Origin: Clitopilus passeckerianus
Taxonomy: Eukaryota > Basidiomycota > Agaricomycetes > Agaricales > Entolomataceae
Direction of reading: 5' to 3'
Assembly: GCA_944990035.1 (NCBI GenBank)
Contig: CALYLX010000114.1
Span: 278,694 to 342,693 of the forward strand
Length of the DNA stretch: 64,000 bases
Shown: piece after piece, positions 10,899-22,505 of the stretch
Layout of the letters: the number at the start of each line of letters is the position of its first letter
Numbering within the stretch: the first letter of the stretch is position 1
Notes under the pieces: model-generated
The model's input: only the letters and a program-made list of their open reading frames with translations
Databases searched by the model: none
What the model was told of the DNA's origin: nothing
Translations under genes and position numbers: made by a program

Positions 10899-12779
10899 CT
10901 AAGGATCGGGAAGCTTCCAACCAGGTGCCGCCGTTAACACCTCTACGCCAGTCTCAGTAATGCTGGAAGGTGAGGTCAGAAACAGAGCAAACAGAAGAGG
11001 AGACACGACATACAGAAGTGTTTCTTCAAATTGAGCACTACGCTTTCCGTCAACCGTGGTAGCAGTCCAATTATCGGGCCAATGGACTTCACCGGTACGA
11101 CCACGGTTTATCATCTAGATTAACGAAATTAGACTCGGTTTGGGCGTAGATAGCTACTGCACTTACAGGTTCTATCGTGAACGTCTTCAAGAAAAATGAA
11201 GGAGGTTAGTATATGACAGGGAATGGGAGAATTTGTGGACAGACCATTCCGGGTTTCATGGTGCCGACAGCCTTATTCTTGGCATAATGTGGAATATTCG
11301 GGGGACCATGGAACAGATCGTTGACGCCATGGCCGACGTACGTACGGACGACCGAGCAGTTGGCAGCTCGGGCAACAGGTTCGCTAGGCAAAGTGGTTTG
11401 TGAGCCTGTGATGTCGAATTGGGAGGTAGATGTGCTTACATGGCTTTGCCAACGTCGCGGAATAGAGCGCCAGGCTTGCACATTCTAATGGCTTCGTCAA
11501 GGCATTTTCGTGTCGTTTCGATGAGATGCTTGGAGTCGTCGTCAATCTTTCCGACTGGGTATGTGGCGTTTAGGTCGGAGTGGTACCCTGTGATTGAGAG
11601 GTATGAGAGAAGAGCTTCGGGTGGGAAGTACAGAGCGCTACGAACCTTGGTAGTAGACGCTGATATCTAGGGATAATGTGAGGACAGGAGAATCATTTGT
11701 CCGTGAATAAACTCACCAAGATTGATAATATCGCCTTCCTGCAGAGGACGCTTATCAGGGATACCATGACATATTGCTTCGTTTACCGATCTATAAGGCA
11801 GTCCACTGAGTACGACATTGATTCTCGTCAGAAGATTCGCACTTACGAGCAGAAAGACTTCGGGAAATCGCGGTAGTTCAATGGAGATGGGTAGGCGTTG
11901 CGTTCAATGGTAGCATTATGAACGATTTCGTCTAGCTCATCAGTGGTGACACCAGGCTTGATATGAGAAGCTGCTAGGTCGAGGATTTCCCGTCCGAACT
12001 GGGGCTCACGATGAGAAAGATGGTTGACTCCACGGAACACGAGGACTTACCCGGCAGACGGTCCGCATCTTTTCGATTTCCTCGGGGCGTAATTGCCTGG
12101 GTGGTTGGCCACTCTGTCTCATCTCGTTCTTTGGGATTCCTAAAAGGGAAGGGTCAAGGAACTGTTTTGGTACCAGGTCATTTGGGACTCACCATCCTCA
12201 GCGTATTCTGGTCTGGGTATGTGTTCAGGGACCTGTCGTTTTGGTGTGAGAGGGTATACAGGCCGTAAGGATCCTGTAAATTCGAAAGATGGGAATGGAT
12301 TGTATGTTCCGTCTGCGCCGGATGAACTTATTAGCGAAACAGGTTAAGAAATGTGGTGGGGTTGGTGCTTTACCTTTCCCGACAGCGCTGATTCCAGCCG
12401 GCCTGTTCTTCACGATTTCGTGAACCATCTTGTGGGATTTCTACAATAAATCCAAGGGAATCTACGTTTAGCTGAGTAGCCATTTCGGTAGATAGAATGG
12501 AACTCACCCCTAAGAGAGATAACGAGATCCTGGTGTTAATCATCGCACAACATTCGCTTCTATAGCGCAAAGGGTCTGCTCACTAACATCCTGCTTTAAA
12601 GCACTCCTGTGAGCAGAAGAAAGATCCTTTAATACCGAGCCTAGATAACGAAACGTTGTTAGCGCAATCCGCTGATCACTGGGAATTGGAGCTTACTTGC
12701 TGCACGTTGGGCATTCCATATTGGATGGCGGGTTGCCATTAGGGCATGTATCGCTTTGGCAGGCTATTTTACTGGCCAT
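10899..12779 (-). CDS. map1: methionine aminopeptidase 1
   Basis: Model (minus strand), 14 exons: 12697-12779, 12588-12640, 12508-12509, 12374-12440, 12193-12312, 12051-12139, 11847-11998, 11717-11790, 11646-11666, 11440-11587, 11245-11383, 11167-11184, 11014-11114, 10899-10962; 376 aa. The enzyme removes the initiator methionine from nascent cytosolic proteins. An N-terminal C6H2 zinc-finger region ([16 protein letters not shown]46, SHK) docks type-1 enzymes on ribosomes. The catalytic pita-bread domain follows. Predicted metal ligands are D214, D225, H288, E321 and E352, with the same spacing as in human MetAP1. Residue 353, normally His in the QFEHT motif, is Glu here. The 2-nt exon is needed to give the conserved tryptophan and keep frame. 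Length matches the family. Confidence 0.93.
12508..12509 (-). other. map1: putative 2-nt micro-exon of map1
   Basis: The two bases GG lie between an acceptor (ctcttag) and a strong donor (gtgagt). The upstream exon ends in T at a GTTAGT donor and the downstream exon starts with AAA TCC CAC. Only with these two bases does the codon become TGG, the conserved Trp of the zinc-finger region, and the frame continue into the SHKMVHE segment. Direct joining of the flanking exons gives TAA. Confidence 0.65.
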
Positions 12780-14989
12780 GGTAGAGAGATATGAGGTTGG
12801 TAGACGCCAAGGTCGCTACGGCCAACAGTGCCTCCAGTTTGATCGAGGAATTGCCGCGTGGAAAAATTGCAATATTGATGACCAATCTACTCATCGGCTT
12901 TCGGGACGTATTTGCCGGACCTCGACCTTCAAGCTTCAGGTCTTCGGGCTCGACCACAGGTTGGTAGGAGCTATATGAGAATTACGGCTAGGTTCTTCAA
13001 GTAGTCTGAGGTTACTGCTGATCCAAGAAGGAAATTATCTGAGAGACTGCTTGACGGGCCCAGGATCTTTAGAGATGGGACCACTACGATACGCCCAGGT
13101 GAAATCTTGTCCTGATAAGGCCTGGATACCGCCATATGGCTCCAGACTGCCACTCAGTCTACGGCTCATTCGAAGAACATTCCCTGGAGAGAAATAGAAA
13201 AAATAAACTCTCAATAGTGACTGAGCCCGAACATCCCGCCTGCGAGAGTTTTTCTGTCAAATTTGCAATTTCAGAATCTTAATGAACAGTAAATAGACGA
13301 TCTCTTTGGCAATCGGTTCGGACGGGTTGAGAGAGCCTAGTGTTCCCGTCTTGAATGCTTGCTGCTGCATGGGCTCCAACTGCCAGATTGTCTATAAAAT
13401 GACACATGAACCGAGAGACTGAGTATGATCTTGGCGCAACGTCAAGAAAACGGAATGTTCGCGACTATATACGGAATTCCAAAATTGAGGAGGCTGCCAC
13501 AGAAGACAGCGAGGATAACGGTTGAAGTTCCTCAGGCTGTCTGGAACCCTTGATGCTCTGTAATTCTGATGCTCTGCTTCAGAGGTGTAGGTCCTCGTAC
13601 CGGTCCCTGAAAGAGGAGGGCTTCATGCACGTCTGCCTAGGTTCTTCTTGCTTGCGAGGTACACTGGGTTGATTTATGTGCGTAGCATGTATATAGGCGT
13701 CTGTCCTCTGCAACCCTGCCCTCATAATGATAGAGGTCATAGCGGGGCTTATATCACGGCGAGCTAAAGCCTGGAGGATATTTGGGACGCAAGGAAATTT
13801 CCACGGTTGGGCGACCCGTTCATGCAGAGTGCCAATTTGCGTGAGCACTGGCTATATTCAATCGAAGGTGAATACGAATATATTTGGGATTCACCTGGTT
13901 CTGTGTACTCTATTGGGGAATATAGGAAATTGGGAGGGATGAAAATTGCAAGTGTCGAAGAAGTGTTAACGCAGGATTCCGAAACTGCCAACCAGGGTGA
14001 GCACTTCTCGTACTTAATTGAAGGTCAAGACGAGTATATTTTGTGTCTACTACGATTCTGTGTATATCTCATTCGTAGATTGTTAGGTAGGCGGTTCGTG
14101 CCTCCCGCATTAAACCAGGTAGGAGGTCACTGACGGTGCACCCACTGCCGGGTGAGACTTGCAGGTTTTGTGTCCAGCATGGAACTGGTAAGCATTTGAC
14201 CGCATGCTAAGGACGCAAGAATGCGATCAGACGCTTGAACGTGAAACAATCTGGCTTCACAATTTGAATGCTACGTCAGCGGATGTCGGTCCGACGCGGG
14301 GTTGGTTGGTATGGCCCCGCTCAACGACGTCCTCCTGTACTTGGGTCGTTGAAAGGAGGATTATTCCACTGATTCAAAATGGCTAACATGTCGTAGTCCT
14401 GACTCTTTCTGACCTTGGAAAGGAAAGGTTTAGGCCGAGCGGCGGTTGATCGGCATTCAGGTAATGGCAGCTGGACTGCCCCGATCGATGCCCCTCCACA
14501 TTGGAGGCGAGGTCACCACTATTGCTCCCTCCGTGACTGTAGTACAACCCTCGTTTCCGAGCTTTTGGGTGATATGAGTACCTAGATGAAGCTTCATAGG
14601 TTATGAAGTTGGATGGAATTTTACCAGTATCGCATAAACGTGGACGAAAGGGCTGTGCTGCCTAGCCACCCGGCTCAACCGGCAACACTTTAGGCTGGGG
14701 AAATCTCGACCATTGCTTACAGACTCTAAAGACATTTTGAAGTCCTAAATTACATTCAATCGATTTGAGGGTACTGGGTGGAAAATTGATCAGGTTCGTC
14801 ATTTGGGTTGACAGGTGTTTGCCGCTCGGGATCAAAGACGTTGAAGTTAGTGGCCAAGGTCGCTTGCCCCGTTACACTCACCATTGCCGGTGCTCCCTAG
14901 GCTCATATATCGTTTCCCTTTACGAGACCGGTCCCGGACTCAGTTTTCTCGATTTTCCTGCTATCGCTGGCTCATTCACGCATACTCAA
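12780..14989. other. intergenic region with a decayed duplicated segment
   Basis: No complete gene is supported. A plus-strand open frame around 13807-14133 contains two diverged copies of one segment (about 13840-13920 and 14000-14080), both reading as an acidic Y-x-x-EGE-like motif followed by hydrophobic residues. It loosely recalls the start of the fungal DUF6533 membrane proteins and is best seen as a relic. The remainder has no coding character I can recognise. Confidence 0.45.
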
Positions 14990-17900
14990 ATGCCCAAAGC
15001 AGAATCCGGCATTCCACCTGGGAAGGGAGTCGCACGGAAAAAGTTTGAGTCATGGATGTTCCCCCGAAAGCCCCAAGTAGTTGTGAAGAGTGTACATAAA
15101 AAAGACGTCTCTAAAACCAACCCTCCGAAGCCGCCAAAACCGACCCCATCGATATCATCAACGAAGAAGTGGGTAGCATCCCCGACGGTGGCAGTACCTA
15201 CCCCTGACAAAGAGACGCCGTGGCGACACCCTGCAGAGCTGGAATACATTACACCTGATTGGAGCGATGACCAGATCATAGATTTTCTCGTCAAGAATGG
15301 TTTCTCAATACCCCCGCGACCTCGAGCGTCGAAGGAACCTTGGACGAAGGTGACCTCATGGGACGGACAAACGGTTACGACGATTCCCCGGATGTACCGA
15401 CTACCACTCATGTTTGCGGCGAAGTTTCAGTGGCAGTCGTTGAAGTTGGTGATGACTTCGGGGAATAGGGAAAAGGAATGGAACGAGTACAAGTTTGACA
15501 TCCTGCATGTGTCGAGACTCTGTGCTCAGTTTTTGGAGCAGGCAAGGAAGGCGAAGGCTCAAATGTTGATGAACACGGAGTGGAAGTGTCATATGTTCGA
15601 TCGGGCGATTATACGGTATTATCAGAGATGGATGCTTTCGAGGGAGGAGTTCGTGAAGGAATTTTGGTACGAGTTTGATGAGGACGAATACAGGAAGAAT
15701 GTCTTCGAACTAAGTGCGTATCATTCAATTCTGATATCAAACTACCTGATTGACGATTTCTATAGATTGGGGGAAATTCGTTGTAGAGGGACATAAGGGA
15801 TTCCAGCTCTCGAAAGAGGAAATCGTGAATGGCCTCACCTTTGAGGATCTCACAGAGGGCTGCGGGTTTGTTGGCGGGAGGCTCAAGTGGGGAACATCAT
15901 CAAACTCCCCTACATCCACTGCGCAGGACCACCCAATGGATTCGTCCAATCTTCCGCCATCAAACGGAGCCTCTGCCGAATCAGTTGGGCGCCTGAGGCC
16001 ACGCGTTGACGCACTTCCCCTTGAAGTCAAGCGAGAGATGCTTGATGATTCATTATCCATCTCATCCGACTCGCCGTCTCCGTCATCACCACTCTCCCCA
16101 GCTCCTCCCTCTCCGGTTCTTTCTCGAAATTCGCGAGTTTCTAGGCAACAACAGGAAGAGGAGGACGATAGCTCTAGTTCTAGCGATTCTGAATCCCCAC
16201 CACCTCGTGTCCGCCAGCCTCTTAATCAGCCCATCCGGAGGGCATCCAAATCTGGTAGTCGCTCACAATCTCGCGCCCGGGTGGAGGCGCAGCTGAAGGC
16301 CGTTACACCCACAGTCACGACTCCGTCTGTATTGACCCCTGCCACTAACTCTACCTCCTCCTCCACTAATACTGACGTATCTTCTGCAACGTCCCCTGTT
16401 GATCGCTCGGGAGATGGTCGATCCATTCCTGACAAAGACGTTCGCATGGGGAGCCCTCCTCTTCCCACCCCTCCACAATCCGCACCATCTGCCCCTCCTA
16501 TACTCTCCTCGACTGTGACCATTTCTAAACCTGGCGATTCTGGCTCGCCTAGCACCAGTCAACCTCCTCCAAAGGCGAATACTGTACCACCCAAGCGACC
16601 AGCTCCCCTCGTCGTTCAGACTACCAACCACAGTACCACTGAATCAACCGCTCCAAGCCCCTTACTAGGAGGTTCAAATAAGACCCCTATCAAGAGTAGC
16701 TGGGATGCACGGGTGAAGGCTACGCTGGAACGGACTAGGATGGCGACATCTAAAACCACCGAGCCAGTCCTGGTTTCAAATACGACCCCCAGTTCTACCC
16801 CGTCAACAACACCAGTAATCCCTCCTTCCGCGTTACCTCCTCATCTGAGGAGGTCGACGCCGGTCCCGGTAGCTGCACCCCCACCAGCTTCTGCTACGGA
16901 GACGCCTGCCCAGGCTATGGACGCGGAGTTACCGCCGGAGTATGACGAGAAGGAACTGTTGAAGTCATACTTTCGGTTTCCTGACAGCGTGGCTGGCACG
17001 CCTGCGCCACCGGAGGTACCTCCGTCAAATGACCTACCTCCGGCAAATACCGAGCCCCTGGGCGTGCCAAGTGACGGCTCTCCTGGGCCATTACCGCCTG
17101 GAGCCTCTCTGCCCGACCCGCCAGGTACCGAGGATGCAGCGCTGAGGCAGTCTCGTGCAAACAAGCGGAGGAGGATCAAACGTCAGGAAAGGAGGGCAGC
17201 TGAGAAGGCAGCTGAGGAGGCGGCAGCAGGGACGGTTGTTCAGAATACCCAAGATTCATCCAACGAGCAGTCTGTCACATCTCCGCATCCTTCATCGCAG
17301 GATGAGAAACAGACATCCCCAACGTCGTTCTCAATATCCAGTTCCCGCGAATCCAGCACATGTCAACAGAATGTTCCTCTCCCCTCGGCATCTCGCTCTC
17401 CCCCTGTTCCCCTCCCCTCGCTGCCAGCACGCATTGCAGATACTTCGCCCGAAGATGCAACGCCTACTTCACGTCCCCGTTCATCAAGTAACTCAATGGA
17501 CGTTGATACTCCTCTCACGGAGACGGTGACGACTGTGCTTAAGCACACCCTGCAAGGATTGACGGAGTTGATGAATACCGTTCATCAACAAGGGCATTCT
17601 CAATCGTCCAATCCCTCGAATGGCGTTGTCTCAATTGCCTCCTCGTCAAGAACATCTTTATCCGACCCCAAGGAACCGTCTCTGGCCGACCTTATGAGCG
17701 AAATACGCTCGTTGAAACAAGCTATAAAGGCAGATGCCAAGCAACAGGCCGACCGAGATGTCGAGATGAAGAACCTGAAGTCGGAGATAACGCAACTTCG
17801 GGGAATGATAGCTCGTTCGGCGGATGACAGTATGTCTGTGGACGGCGAAGGAGTGGGAGGACGGGCAGACTTCGTACCACATGCGATCACCACCTCAGGA

Positions 17901-18206
17901 GGCTTTTATACACGTTCCCCTTCGGTGATGACGCCCATTTCATCCCATCCGCTTTCCCATCTCGTACACGCCGACGAGGATGACCTCGATCATCTCGCAA
18001 GTGGCCCTCAACCTTTGCATCACAGGTCGGCCTCTGGGTCGTCAATGGGAGGTGGCGAGAGTGCTAGTAGGGCGAGACCCTGGGGCGCACTGGGGTCGAC
18101 TCACTCAATATCTCCAACGAAGTCGTTTACCTCACCGCTGCCGGGAAACGTGCCCTTCAAGCTGAAGAAGAAGCATTTGATGTTCCAGAGGCCGGGTCAG
18201 GAGTAG
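14990..18206 (+). CDS. large Ser/Pro-rich protein with C-terminal coiled coil
   Basis: Model: exons 14990-15713 and 15766-18206, 1054 aa; the 52-nt intron joins in phase 1. I chose the ATG at 14990; the frame stays open upstream to about 14765 but that part has no protein-like composition. Residues 1-240 look ordered, with a basic start (GVARKKFESWMFPRK) and an aromatic, charged segment (FWYEFDEDEYRKNVFEL). From about 290 to 800 it is low complexity, rich in Ser, Pro and Thr. A coiled coil lies near 890-935 (MSEIRSLKQAIK, then LKSEITQLRGMI), and the end is basic (FKLKKKHLMFQRPG). I do not recognise the family. The organisation suits a cytosolic or nuclear scaffold, but that is a guess. Confidence 0.8.
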
Positions 18207-19055
18207 GGTCGTCATGGGAGGGCTAGGGCTGCTACTGAGAGGCTCGGTATGCATTTACTTGTGGCGGTCCCGGTTCCTGGTCCTTTGTGTTTACCCTTTA
18301 ATTTTCCGCTGTCTTGTACCATAATTGACTTGTATTTTGCCTTTTACGTGGTCATTAATCTGAGACGAATCGTTTTGTCATTTTCGCATAAAGCAACCTG
18401 TGGAGTAGTTTCATTGCCCCGCGAAAATCAGGTCCGTCTGTCAACACCTTTTAATACGGGCCGACAGTTTCTTCCGTAAGTCAATACATCATCGTAAAGA
18501 TACACGGCGGACGTCGAAAACCTCAAAGTAAACCCAGCGCCCGGCAACATGAGAGAGATAATTGGGCATTCAAATATTTATCTTGGAATATAATCCTCAT
18601 CTGGTGCCCGTCTTTAGCAGCGTGATTTCTTAATCGATGCCGGAGGTAACTGAAGGACAGCTGAAGCCAACATACACACAGCTCGTTGATAACTAGGGCA
18701 CCACATGAGTGACAGTGAAATGTGCGAAAGGTACGATTGCTGTAACATTTTTCCTCGACTGCTTGACTACAAAGACATTGACGTAGGGATGTGGGGATTG
18801 TGGTTTTCTAGCAGCTGTCACACTCTATTCGGTTATATATTCAGATATTTCGGACAGTTAACAGTGCTTGATGACCCTCCGCGTCACATTTGAGGTTTAA
18901 GCACGACAGGAAGATATGGAGAGCCGCAGGGTCTTCGCAAATCGTTGGAAGTCCGCGAATGTGGGAAACGCCCGTCAAGTCATTAAACCGTACACGTATC
19001 GTTGGTCAAGGTGCCCACGTTTCTACCACACCAGCGCCGATAACCTGCCCAAGCA
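18207..19055. other. intergenic region
   Basis: This is the 3' flank of the Ser/Pro-rich gene and the 5' flank of the beta-trefoil-like gene. I see short open frames only and no recognisable element. Confidence 0.5.
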
Positions 19056-19704
19056 ATGCAGACCCAGGAATTCGAAACCTACCGTATCACTCGGTACTAT
19101 GAACGCCTTGCCATCAATTGGAACGGAGAAATCGTGGCAGAAACAGATGATCTTGCAAAGGTCCACCACATGGTACGTTCAATCTCATTTTCCCTACCTA
19201 TATCAGCTATTAATGGTTGACCGCCTACCTGGCAGTGGAAGCTAGAAAGTCTACCAAGCGGAAATATTACAATTCGGTCTGGGAATTCCACGCTTTTCGC
19301 TGGCATAACGGAAGCACCAGAACCATATACGACAGTCGAGCTGACTAGATGGCCATTCGAATGGAAGCTCTTGGCGACTATCAGGAGTGACTACTACTTG
19401 TAAGGAGCTTAAAATATTATTGCCTAAGACGGAGATCTAACCGAATGCCCATGTCGACAATAGTATCACAGTTCCAGGAGGGCCGTTCACGGATAATTCA
19501 AGCGGAGAACAGTTTGAGTTGGTCCTCGATGGTCCTGTCCGTCCAAATAATGCGAAGGTGACTTCATATTGTTCATCAAAGAAAGGTTTTCTAAGATTCG
19601 TGCTATAGGTTGTTCTGAAGAAGTTAAACAAATCGGACCTTGCTCAAAGTTGGATGATTCATGAGACGTCACGACCACCTCTACCGCGGCCAGTTTACGA
19701 CTAG
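19056..19704 (+). CDS. beta-trefoil-like small protein (protease-inhibitor or lectin type)
   Basis: Model: exons 19056-19172, 19236-19399, 19464-19557, 19609-19704; 156 aa, all junctions in phase and each intron with donor, CTAAY-like branch and acceptor. No signal peptide, so probably cytosolic. The repeated pattern of short beta strands with W-K-L-E-x-L-P-x-G-N, TRWPFEWKLL and EQFELVLDG resembles fungal beta-trefoil proteins such as the peptidase inhibitor family I66 (cospin type) and related cytoplasmic defence lectins. I infer the fold from strand spacing and the W-x-x-E-x-L-x-x-G signature; the inhibitor role is not shown. The start could lie in an unseen upstream exon, because the first residues before the first strand are short. 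Confidence 0.65.
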
Positions 19705-20536
19705 ACACTCATGGAAGATACCCCGGATCCTTGAACCTCTCATTTCTTGTTCCATTTGTACATATCTTCATGTAATTTAGGATACATATACCAATAGCAG
19801 ATTTCATTCAATCCTTGCCACCGCCTGAACCCGGTCTGGCATACGGCTGAAGCACGAAGCACGAAGCACTGGATATTAGACAGGGGGCGGGGTACAGGCT
19901 TTTCCCTACTTCTTTCCTCGATTTTCTGGGGCTGCTTCAACGTAGCTCCGCATTACTGGACTGGAGACGCAGAAGGTGACAAATTGAATGCTGCTCAGAC
20001 AAGCAGCCTCAATTCGGGTGCTGTCGAGCAAAAAGGCTACGTTCGGGAAGAGACTAATATATTTTCTAGCTTGGTGAAAGATCTATCTCTGGTGTGGAAG
20101 ACGCACTAGTTCAGGTTGTCGAGATATTTGATGAATACCGCCGTTCTGAAAGCTGTCCGACCATGTGTCCAACGGGAGACTGAAAATTTACATAGGGAAA
20201 TTTAGAGCACAGGGTCCTTGAACTGGAGATGCAACAAGAAAACCACGTTTTTCGGGCCTCGTCGAACGTAGTCTGAATGTTATTGGGTTCCATTTCTCGA
20301 TGGCTGAGCGTTTGTGCGGTTGACTGCATGTGAAGGGACCATCAGCTCAACCGGCTAATCGGGCCGTGGAAAAACTGACGTTGAGCCCCGCGTTTTCGGC
20401 AAATCATTCCAACCACGTCCTCATCATCCTCCACGACCCCGACGGCTAAATCCGCGTCCTCCTGCTTCTCACCTTCATAACTTTCAGCACGGAAGGAGAG
20501 CAAGGCCCAGGAACTTGAATACCGAGGCGATAGAGA
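19705..20536. other. intergenic region
   Basis: The region between the beta-trefoil-like gene and the Mpv17 family gene contains a short direct duplication (gaagcacgaagcac, around 19850-19866) and no coding signal that I can support. Confidence 0.5.
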
Positions 20537-21573
20537 ATGGCCGCGTTTTTGAGGTCGTACAAGTGCGTTTATACCTTGGCCAGGTCAATTGAGAAGCTAA
20601 CGTCCGGAATGATATCTTTAGTGCGCTCCTCATAAGGAGGCCGATGCTCGCATCGTGCGGAACTGCAGCCATTCTCTTTGGTGCTGGAGACGTTATTGCT
20701 CAGCAGGCTGTTGAGAGGAGAGGGCTGGAAAGGCATGATGTAAGTTCGTTCTATATCTCGCTCAGAGTCAGGTATAGGCAAGGATGATTCTAATCAATTC
20801 TTGCTCTACAGTTGCAAAGAACAGCACGATTGGTCTTCTATGGAGGTTCGTCCAGCCAAGCCACTGCCAGTGGCTCCAAGTTCAACACCAGTCCAATTGA
20901 CTTCGCGGCTTGTTAGGCTGCATCTTTGGTCCCTGTATGACCACCTGGTATTCCTGGCTGAACAAGATCAAGTTCTCTACTCCGACGAGGGCTTTGGCTA
21001 CTAGGGTGCGCCTTTAGCCTCTTCTTCCAACTGGGTCGAATGCTCACGGATGTTTGTTCGCACAGGTAGGACTGGACCAGGCTGTTCTCACACCAGGTCA
21101 GTAATCTATCTCCCTTTACCAAGCTTGAACGAGCAGAACTGACTCGAGATATAGTTGCTGTTGGGTTCTTCTTCGGCTGTATGAGTATTCTTGAGGGTAA
21201 GGCGCATGAGGCACGAGCAAGAATAGAAGCGGTAGGTTCATCGTTACCCATTTCCGATGATTTAGTTCTGATTGTCAACACTCTATTCGTCCTCACCAGA
21301 AATATGTCCCAACTCTACTTCGCAACTGGGGCGTGTACATACCGACACAGCTCGTCAATTTTGCGCTCGTCCCTCCTCATCTACGCTTCGTCACTGTGAG
21401 CGTGGTGAGTTTGTTCTGGAGTGAGTCTCGTCTGATTCATCTGCATGATATTTGGATGTTGAGCTGACGCGACGGAACTCACAGATACATACCTCAGCAT
21501 AGAGAATGCCAAATCCGAGAAGGTAGCAGAGGCGTCTGATGAGGTTGTTGAGAAGGTTGGGAATCCAGAATAA
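20537..21573 (+). CDS. sym1: Mpv17/PMP22/Sym1 family membrane protein
   Basis: Model: exons 20537-20562, 20622-20739, 20812-20845, 20917-21005, 21066-21096, 21155-21231, 21300-21420, 21485-21573; 194 aa, all in phase. Family landmarks are clear: YNALLIRRPMLA at the N-terminus, LFGAGDVIAQQAVE, FGP followed by W-Y, LDQAVLTPVAVGFFF, and the signature RNWGVYIPTQLVNFALVP near residue 150. There are four predicted membrane segments and the length equals yeast Sym1 (197 aa). Sym1/MPV17 is an inner mitochondrial membrane channel-like protein needed under heat and ethanol stress; peroxisomal PMP22-type members also exist, so the compartment is inferred. Exon 1 is only 26 nt, and eight exons in 1.04 kb is dense but typical of this locus. 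Confidence 0.92.
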
Positions 21574-22505
21574 AGTCCTCCACAAGGCTGGTCCGTGATC
21601 ATTCTCCCGGTTCAACGAGGCTTTACTCAACTCCTTTCAGAACAGGGATATTGGCGCATTCGCGAAAGCACGCAGGTCGTCCTCTTGAACTTTGTCTACA
21701 TGGACCAATGGATGGATAGATGGGGTCATTTATTCCGGTACCCTATGATTTTGCTAGATCTATACGCTAGAAGTTCCTGCCATACGATTACTATAGCTTC
21801 GATTAGACTAGAAATAAGATGGACGACATTACAATTGCCTATTGACCCCGCCGACGTGATTCGAATCAATCTATCAGGTACATTTTGGCATGAGCACACC
21901 ACCATCACGTCCCTTCTCTTCTCTTGCCGATGATTGTCAGTCTTGCATCCCTTGGAGTGCTCTCCGTCGTTGTGGATGTCGGACGACCACAAATGATATA
22001 TCTCAAATTCCTTGACAATTCCATGCGGATGGGGTTCTTGCAGCTAAGCGAATCCTAATATAAATCGGTGCCATGCGTGGAAATCGGGATCACCCTGATC
22101 CTCAAATATACTCGCGCCCGTGATTTTTCTCGCACTCACGTCCTCGTCGTCTTACGTGTCGAGCACGATAATCGTGGTGTTCCTCTGCCGCTTCTTTAGG
22201 CAGCACCTCACTCGAGCCATCCGAATTTAACCACAGGCGGGCCACGAGGCACGTTCGGTAAGTTTTTACCCCAGTTCTGTCGGGGGAAATCACCATTTTG
22301 GGTTTCTCGGGTCGACTCAGCTGACACTCTGCATTCAAAGGTTGTTGACCCCGTCGTTCATTCTTTTGGAAACCTTTCATTCCTTTGGACCACTGCAATC
22401 CGCCGAGATACCCATAATCAATTTCGCCCCTGGACTTTGTCTCACAAGCCCTTATACCTTTGAATACCCAACGACCTCGACTATACCTCTTATACCTCAA
22501 CGACC
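21574..22505. other. intergenic region
   Basis: This stretch separates the Mpv17 family gene from the polytopic membrane protein on the same strand. I found no gene, repeat or RNA element in it. Confidence 0.5.

Noticed and set aside
14765..14989. Upstream extension of the Ser/Pro-rich gene
   Set aside because: The frame is open but there is no ATG-led protein-like sequence; the ATG at 14990 marks the composition change.
20801..21004. Open frame suggesting a DUF6533-like protein
   Set aside because: The correct phase in this stretch encodes the Mpv17 family protein; the other frame is intron plus shadow.
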